This document shows, piece after piece, positions 7,210 to 11,657 of a stretch of 11,657 bases of DNA (its first letter is position 1; each line of letters opens with the position of its first letter). Source of the stretch: Phycisphaerales bacterium UBA7812 (lineage in GTDB: Bacteria; Planctomycetota; Phycisphaerae; Phycisphaerales; UBA1924). The notes under the pieces were generated by a model. It did no database searches, was not told the DNA's origin, and saw only the letters and a program-made list of their open reading frames with translations. A program made the translations under genes and the position numbers. The stretch is from assembly GCA_002480345.1 (NCBI GenBank), contig DLBY01000173.1, forward strand, positions 1 to 11,657. The letters are read 5' to 3'.

Positions 7210-8055
7210 ATGACAACCGATACCCAGGCCGCGACCCAGACCGCACGGGATTACTACAACAGCGCCGACGCCGACAATTTCTACTTCCATATCTGGGGCG
7301 GCGAGGACATCCATGTCGGGCTCTACGAGCGGGAGGGCGAGCCCATCGCGGACGCAAGCCGACGCACCGTCGAGCGAATGGCCGAGCGGGCCGCGCCGAT
7401 CACCTCGGACACACGCGTGCTCGATATCGGCGCCGGGTACGGCGGCGCCGCCCGTCTGCTCGCGAAGACTTTCGGCTGCCGCGTCTCGGCGCTCAATCTC
7501 GCGGAAGCGGAGAACGAGCGGAACCGCACGATGACCCGCGAGCAGGGGCTCGGCGACAAGATCGAGGTCATCGACGGCGCCTTCGAGTCGATGCCATTCG
7601 GCGACGCGTCCTTCGACCTGGTCTGGTGCCAGGACGCGATCCTGCACTCGGGAGACCGGGTCGGCGTGCTCCGCGAGGTGGACCGCGTCCTCAAGCCGGG
7701 CGGACGGTTCGTCTTCACCGATCCGATGCGGACCGACGAGGCGGACCCCAGCGACCTCGGTGCGATCCTCGAACGGATCCACCTGCCCGACCTGGGGTCG
7801 CCCGGGTTCTACCTCCAACAGGGCGCCGCGCTCGGATGGACCGACGAGGGCTTCGAGGCGCACGCGGACATGCTCCCGCGCCACTACGCTCGTGTCCGCG
7901 AAGAGCTCGAGCGCAACGCGGACCGCCTCGATGGTCTCGTCAGCTCCGGGTACATCGAACGCATGAAAAAAGGCCTGGCGCACTGGGTCGAGGGCGGCAA
8001 GGCCGGCAAGCTGACCTGGGGCATCTTCCTGTTTCGCAAGCCCGAGGGCGGCTGA
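7210..8055 (+). CDS. Sarcosine/dimethylglycine N-methyltransferase (SDMT, EC 2.1.1.157)
   Basis: This enzyme completes betaine synthesis, methylating sarcosine and dimethylglycine to glycine betaine with SAM. The 281-residue protein starts with ARDYYNSADADNFYFHIWGG (12-31) and IHVGLYE (34-40), typical of SDMT. The Rossmann methyltransferase core follows: motif I VLDIGAGYGGAAR (70-82), the region around FDLVWCQDAILHS (135-147), and LKPGGRFVFTDPM (161-173). The C-terminal helical region LPRHYARVREEL (222-233) and the closing WGIFLFRKP complete the usual length. GGAG lies 8-9 bases before the ATG. Its place directly after GSMT is the order expected for a betaine operon and separates it from generic class I methyltransferases with the same core. 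Confidence 0.93.
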   Translation: MTTDTQAATQTARDYYNSADADNFYFHIWGGEDIHVGLYEREGEPIADASRRTVERMAERAAPITSDTRVLDIGAGYGGAARLLAKTFGCRVSALNLAEAENERNRTMTREQGLGDKIEVIDGAFESMPFGDASFDLVWCQDAILHSGDRVGVLREVDRVLKPGGRFVFTDPMRTDEADPSDLGAILERIHLPDLGSPGFYLQQGAALGWTDEGFEAHADMLPRHYARVREELERNADRLDGLVSSGYIERMKKGLAHWVEGGKAGKLTWGIFLFRKPEGG

Positions 8056-8100
8056 TCCTCACGCCGCGATCGAAGCGACATCCCAACCAGAGGACACGCG

Positions 8101-10026
8101 ATGAGTGAAACGCCCCACGATCGGGCGCCGGACACCCGTGATCCCAACGCCGAGCCCGCGGCCCGGTACCGAGGGGGACCCACGCCCCTCCGCACCGTCG
8201 CGTTCGGTCCGTTCGAGATGCACCCCTGGGTGTTCCCGGGCGCCGCGACGATCATCCTCTCCATGGTGATCCTCACGATGATCACCCCCGGGACGGTGGG
8301 CGGCGCGTTCGACGCGATGCAGGCGTGGATCGTCGAGACCTTCGGCTGGCTCTATGTCCTCTCGATGTCGGCCTTCCTGCTCTTCGCGATCTGGCTCGGG
8401 TTCGGGCGCTACGGGCATGTCAAACTCGGCAAGGACACCGACGAGCCCGAGTTCGGGCGCCTCGCCTGGTTCGCGATGCTCTTCAGCGCCGGGATGGGCA
8501 TCGGGCTCGTCTTCTGGTCCGTCGCGGAGCCCGTCTACCACTTCACCAACCCGCCCGAGGCGCGGGGCAACGATCTCGATGCGGCCCGCACCGCGATGGC
8601 GCTCACCATCTTTCACTGGGGGCTCCACCCCTGGGGGCTCTACGCGGTCGTCTCGATCGCACTCGCCTACTTCGGCTACCGACGCGGGCACGCCCTCTCC
8701 TTCCGCTCCGTCTTCTATCCCCTCATCGGCGAGCGGGTGAACGGGCGCATCGGCGATCTGATCGACATCCTCGCGGTCGTCGCGACCCTGTTCGGCGTCG
8801 CGACCTCCCTCGGGCTTGGCTCGATGCAGGTGAACGCCGGGCTCAACGCGTTGCTGGGCGTGTCGATCTCGGTCCCGGTGCAGATCACGCTGATCGCCTG
8901 CATCACCGCCGTCGCGACGGTGTCCGTCGTCGCGGGGCTCGACGCGGGCATCCGCCGGCTGAGCGAACTCAACATGGCCATCGCGGGCTGCCTGCTCCTG
9001 TTCGTCATCATCGCGGGGAGCACGCTCTTCTTCTTCAATTCGCTCGTCGAGAATGTCGGGGCGTACCTCCAGCGCCTGCCCTTCAACAGTTTCTGGACCG
9101 GCACCTTTGAGGAAGAGGCCGGGCGCGAATGGCTCGGATCCTGGACCGTCTTCTACTGGGGCTGGTGGATCGCCTGGAGCCCCTTCGTCGGCATGTTCAT
9201 CGCGCGCGTCTCACGCGGGCGCACCTTCCGGGAATTCATCACGGGCGTGCTGCTCGTCCCCACCGCGGTCGGCGTGATCTGGCTCACCGCCTTCGGGAGC
9301 AGCGCCCTCCACCAAGCGACCCATCCGGAGGAAGCCAACACCCCGGGCAGCACCTATCCCGTGGCCGTGACGACAACGGAAGGCCTGACCGACGCGGTCG
9401 GCGACACCGTCGTCGGGCCCAACGGGGAAGCCCATCCCGCCGCCGCGGACGGAACGCTCAAAGGGCCCGAAGGCCGGTTGATCGAGGTCAACCAGACCGA
9501 CCACGGCCCCGAGCTGGTCATCGCGCAGACCGGTGAGTCCTTCGAGCCCTCGCCCGAACAGGTGTACGACGGCAAACTCGAGGCGGAACAGAAGTCCCTG
9601 ACCGTCCCGGAGTATGTCACCGAGCCCGTGCTCAACGAGAGCCACACCGCCACGATCGACCGCGTCGCGACGGTGCTGTTCGTCCTGCTCGAGTCCTATC
9701 CCCTCAAATGGGTCACTTGGACACTCGCGACGCTCTGCATCATCCTGTTCTTCGTGACCTCGTCCGACTCCGCCTCGATGGTCATCGACATCATCGCATC
9801 GGGTGGTAACCCCGACCCGCCCGTCGGCACCCGCCTGTTCTGGGCGATCACCGAGGGGCTCGTCGCCTCCGCCCTCCTGCTCGCGGGCGGGCTCAACGCG
9901 CTCCAGACCGCCTCGATCACCGCGGCGCTGCCCTTCTGCGTCGTGCTGATCCTGATGTGCTTCTCGCTGACAACGGCGCTCGTCCGGCACGAATCATCGG
10001 GCGGCAAAGAAACCAAAATCGACTGA
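8101..10026 (+). CDS. BCCT-family osmolyte transporter (betaine/carnitine/choline type) with an enlarged external loop
   Basis: This 641-residue inner-membrane symporter is probably for betaine or a related quaternary amine. The twelve-helix BCCT pattern is visible. The glycine-rich AGMGIGLVFW (130-139) resembles the Na+-coupled BetP motif. The signature helix FYWGWWIAWSPFVGMF (351-366) has W355, W356 and W359 at the places of the BetP aromatic cage. FFVTSSDSASM lies at 550-560. Between the helix ending near 401 and the next near 522 is a hydrophilic stretch of about 120 residues, where BCCT proteins usually have about 30-40. The C-terminus is short, so the long osmosensing tail of BetP is missing. 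AGAGGA precedes the start by 6 bases, and the gene lies 45 bases after SDMT. The neighbours favour betaine as substrate, but choline is not excluded. Confidence 0.93.
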   Translation: MSETPHDRAPDTRDPNAEPAARYRGGPTPLRTVAFGPFEMHPWVFPGAATIILSMVILTMITPGTVGGAFDAMQAWIVETFGWLYVLSMSAFLLFAIWLGFGRYGHVKLGKDTDEPEFGRLAWFAMLFSAGMGIGLVFWSVAEPVYHFTNPPEARGNDLDAARTAMALTIFHWGLHPWGLYAVVSIALAYFGYRRGHALSFRSVFYPLIGERVNGRIGDLIDILAVVATLFGVATSLGLGSMQVNAGLNALLGVSISVPVQITLIACITAVATVSVVAGLDAGIRRLSELNMAIAGCLLLFVIIAGSTLFFFNSLVENVGAYLQRLPFNSFWTGTFEEEAGREWLGSWTVFYWGWWIAWSPFVGMFIARVSRGRTFREFITGVLLVPTAVGVIWLTAFGSSALHQATHPEEANTPGSTYPVAVTTTEGLTDAVGDTVVGPNGEAHPAAADGTLKGPEGRLIEVNQTDHGPELVIAQTGESFEPSPEQVYDGKLEAEQKSLTVPEYVTEPVLNESHTATIDRVATVLFVLLESYPLKWVTWTLATLCIILFFVTSSDSASMVIDIIASGGNPDPPVGTRLFWAITEGLVASALLLAGGLNALQTASITAALPFCVVLILMCFSLTTALVRHESSGGKETKID

Positions 10027-10035
10027 GCCCCACGC

Positions 10036-10041
10036 TAAAAT
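10036..10041 (+). promoter_or_regulatory. Possible -10 box before the PEP-CTERM-like gene
   Basis: TAAAAT matches the -10 consensus at 5 of 6 positions within a small AT-rich island in the 47-base gap after the BCCT gene. No -35 box stands 17 bases upstream. It may allow separate expression of the next gene, or the gene may be read through from the betaine operon. Confidence 0.3.
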
Positions 10042-10060
10042 TTGGTGTTCCGGGCAGTGA

Positions 10061-10067
10061 AGGGAGG
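10061..10067 (+). promoter_or_regulatory. Strong Shine-Dalgarno AGGGAGG that sets the start of the PEP-CTERM-like gene
   Basis: AGGGAGG lies 6 bases before the ATG at 10074, directly in front of a signal peptide. The frame is open further upstream into the end of the BCCT gene, but this site makes 10074 the clear start. Confidence 0.75.
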
Positions 10068-10073
10068 TTCCCG

Positions 10074-10763
10074 ATGTCCGTGTTCACCACTCCATCTCGT
10101 GCGGTTCTTCTGATCGTCGCGCTCGCGGGGACGAGCGCCTCGGCGGGGGTGATCTCCGCGAGCGTCGATGGCATCAACGACGCCTTCTGGCAATGGGATG
10201 TGCCGTTCCTGCAGCCGGGCCAGACCTGGACGCGGGACTTCGCGAAGACCTCCGCGGACGGCACCGCCTATGTCGAGGGCACCATCGACGCGGGTGTGCG
10301 CGCCGACGGCCGCTACGCCTGGCTGAACCTCACCGACTTCAAAATGGGCGCGACTCGCGCGGTCCAGCTCGACTTTGTCTTTACCGCGAATGTCGATTAC
10401 GGCACGCTCTTCAACGGCTGGGCGAACCCGATCCAGATCTTCGATGCCGATCAGGCGCTCAACTCCGCGAGTGCGCGGATCGACTGGTCGAAAGGCGCCG
10501 TCTGGGACAACATCCCTCTGCCGCCGCTCGCTGGGTACTTCCGCCTCAACGATCTGGGGTCGACCCTGTCGGGCAACAGCGGGCGGTTCGATCTGTTCTT
10601 CAGCCCGCTGAACCTGCGAAGCCAGACGCAGATCGGCCTGCTGACCGGGGGGCTGGGCGACGAGGTGACCCTGCCCGACAGCGCCGAGGACTTCATCGAG
10701 ATCCCGGGCCCCGCGACGCTCGCGCTGCTGGGATGCATGATCGCGGCACGCCGCCGGCGCTGA
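10074..10763 (+). CDS. Exported protein of unknown function with a PEP-CTERM-like (PGP variant) sorting tail
   Basis: I recognise no catalytic domain in this 229-residue protein. A signal peptide fills residues 1-24 (core VLLIVALAGTSASA, likely cut before Gly25). The middle is a mature region rich in Asp, Asn, Gly and aromatics with alternating strand-like segments, suggesting an extracellular beta-sandwich. The end, IPGPATLALLGCMIAARRRR (210-229), has the layout of PEP-CTERM tails: a short proline motif, a hydrophobic helix and an arginine cluster. Such tails direct proteins to exosortase-type processing at the cell surface. The usual Pro-Glu-Pro is Pro-Gly-Pro here. The gene follows the transporter by 47 bases but has its own strong SD and possibly its own promoter. 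A link to osmoregulation is not supported. Confidence 0.8.
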   Translation: MSVFTTPSRAVLLIVALAGTSASAGVISASVDGINDAFWQWDVPFLQPGQTWTRDFAKTSADGTAYVEGTIDAGVRADGRYAWLNLTDFKMGATRAVQLDFVFTANVDYGTLFNGWANPIQIFDADQALNSASARIDWSKGAVWDNIPLPPLAGYFRLNDLGSTLSGNSGRFDLFFSPLNLRSQTQIGLLTGGLGDEVTLPDSAEDFIEIPGPATLALLGCMIAARRRR

Positions 10764-10777
10764 ACCGACGGGTTCGC
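10759..10777. terminator. Small hairpin between the two convergent genes
   Basis: GAACC (10762-10766) pairs with GGTTC (10771-10775) around a GACG loop. Two further pairs (10759-10760 with 10776-10777) form across a bulged T. The gap between the convergent stops is only 21 bases, so a bidirectional terminator here is plausible. The stem overlaps the stop codon of the PEP-CTERM-like gene, and no T-run is present on either side. Confidence 0.35.
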
Positions 10778-10784
10778 TCGGTGG

Positions 10785-11657
10785 TCAATCCTCCGCGTCG
10801 TCCGCTTCCGGGATGATCCCGAGCTGGCGGTACTTCTCGACATACTTGTCGCGCAGCTCGGTCTGCTTGCTCTTCAGCGAGACGCGCCGGCCGTCGATGA
10901 ACGCGTGCGCGACATTGCTGCGGATCTCGAGCACATCGCCCGTCGTGACGATGAGCGTGGCGCTCTTGTCCTGCTCGAGCGAGCCGTACCGGTCCGCGAC
11001 GCCCAGAATCTCCGCGGGCGTGAGCGTGATCGCGCGGACCGCCTGCTCGGGATCGAGCCCGAACCGTGCCGCCATCGCGGCCTCGTAGGGTAGGTTGCGC
11101 ACATTCCCGTCCCGATCCGCGCCGCTGATGCAGAACCGCACACCCGCGTCGTGCAGCCGCGCCGCGAGGGTGTAGGCCTCGTCGTGCGCCGAGTCCGCGC
11201 GCTTGGGGAACCGGTAGACACCGTCGATGATGACGGGCACATCGTGCTCGATCAGCAGATCGGCGCAGAGCGGTGCGTCGCGCCCGCCCACGATCGCCAT
11301 CGGGATGCCCCGCTTCGCGCCGAAGGAGACGGCGCTGACGATCTCGTCGTAGTCGTCCGCCGCGACAAGCACGCGATGTGTCCCCGAGGACGATCTCTCG
11401 CGATCCCCGAGGTAGGGCCGCATCGCCTCCAGACGCAGGTCCTTGGGATGCGACGCATCCGCGGCGCGTGCCGCCGCGTATGCCGCCGCCGTGTCCCAGT
11501 AGTCCCGCATTTCGTCGAGCGATTGCTGGATCCGGCGCTGCGCCCCGCGGTCGTCGCTGCCCCACATGCTCGACCGCGCGCGCACGCCCGGCCAGTTGAC
11601 CACGAGCCCCGCGTCGGGGCGGACAGTCATGTCCTCCCAGGTCCACCCGTCGAGGCG
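10785..11657 (-). CDS. Amidohydrolase-family protein (imidazolonepropionase-like), C-terminal part, cut by the right edge
   Basis: The last 290 residues of a metal-dependent-hydrolase superfamily protein are visible. The frame is open to the window edge, starting RLDGWTWEDMTVRPDAG, a stretch I associate with this subfamily just after the N-terminal beta-sandwich. The ATG at 11630 is therefore internal. Later parts of the barrel follow: a helix-rich region, RVLVAADDYDEIVSAVSFG, VPVIIDGVYRFP, and RNLPYEAAMAARFGL with AITLTPAEILGVADRYGSLE. The closing beta-sandwich includes SATLIVTTGDVLEI and AFIDGRRVSL. The strand where active relatives usually show a metal-binding Asp reads SGADRDGNVRNLP, so the ligand set may be reduced. 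The substrate is unknown. A signal peptide, if any, would lie outside the window. Confidence 0.85.
   Translation of the reverse strand, partial: RLDGWTWEDMTVRPDAGLVVNWPGVRARSSMWGSDDRGAQRRIQQSLDEMRDYWDTAAAYAAARAADASHPKDLRLEAMRPYLGDRERSSSGTHRVLVAADDYDEIVSAVSFGAKRGIPMAIVGGRDAPLCADLLIEHDVPVIIDGVYRFPKRADSAHDEAYTLAARLHDAGVRFCISGADRDGNVRNLPYEAAMAARFGLDPEQAVRAITLTPAEILGVADRYGSLEQDKSATLIVTTGDVLEIRSNVAHAFIDGRRVSLKSKQTELRDKYVEKYRQLGIIPEADDAED

Noticed and set aside
6031..7983. Very long minus-strand open frame opposite the ATPase end, GSMT and SDMT
   Set aside because: It spans several genes and an intergenic promoter region and has no recognisable domain. Its length comes from the GC-rich third codon positions of the real genes.
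1..11657. Absence of CTAG as well as ACGT
   Set aside because: I saw no CTAG either, but this tetramer is depleted in very many bacteria, so it is not evidence of anything special here.

Overview
The window is GC-rich (about two thirds G+C by eye), densely coded double-membrane-type bacterial DNA. It carries a secretin, a secretion ATPase, a PEP-CTERM-like exported protein ending in an arginine cluster, and enzymes making glycine betaine from glycine. This mix suggests a marine or halotolerant planctomycete, perhaps of the Phycisphaerae. That placement is inferred from gene content, since no rRNA or other marker gene is present.

Layout, left to right. On the minus strand, a glycoside hydrolase family 5 gene runs off the left edge (1-587), preceded in its reading direction by a BtuF/PF01497-type cobalamin-binding-like protein (719-1726). 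A 194-base divergent region with a 9-bp inverted repeat separates these from a plus-strand pair: a GspD/PilQ-type secretin (1921-4431) and a GspE/PilB-type ATPase (4446-6107). A 199-base gap follows, holding a hairpin, three phased A-tracts and a candidate sigma-70 promoter. Next comes an apparent plus-strand operon for glycine betaine: glycine/sarcosine N-methyltransferase (6307-7182), sarcosine/dimethylglycine N-methyltransferase (7210-8055) and a BCCT transporter (8101-10026). A small exported protein with a PGP-type PEP-CTERM tail follows (10074-10763). It converges on a minus-strand amidohydrolase that runs off the right edge (10785-11657).

How the genes work together: the two methyltransferases convert glycine to betaine in three SAM-dependent steps, and the BCCT carrier probably takes up betaine or a related osmolyte, so synthesis and uptake look co-expressed. 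The secretin and ATPase are the outer-membrane pore and the motor of a type II secretion or type IV pilus machine whose other parts lie elsewhere.

The most unusual signal is compositional. The palindrome ACGT does not occur once in 11,657 bases, in genes on either strand or between genes. At every place I checked where Asp, Asn, His or Tyr precedes Val, the codon ends in T rather than the otherwise favoured C. I found no tRNA, rRNA, CRISPR array, insertion sequence or clear new multi-gene defence system.
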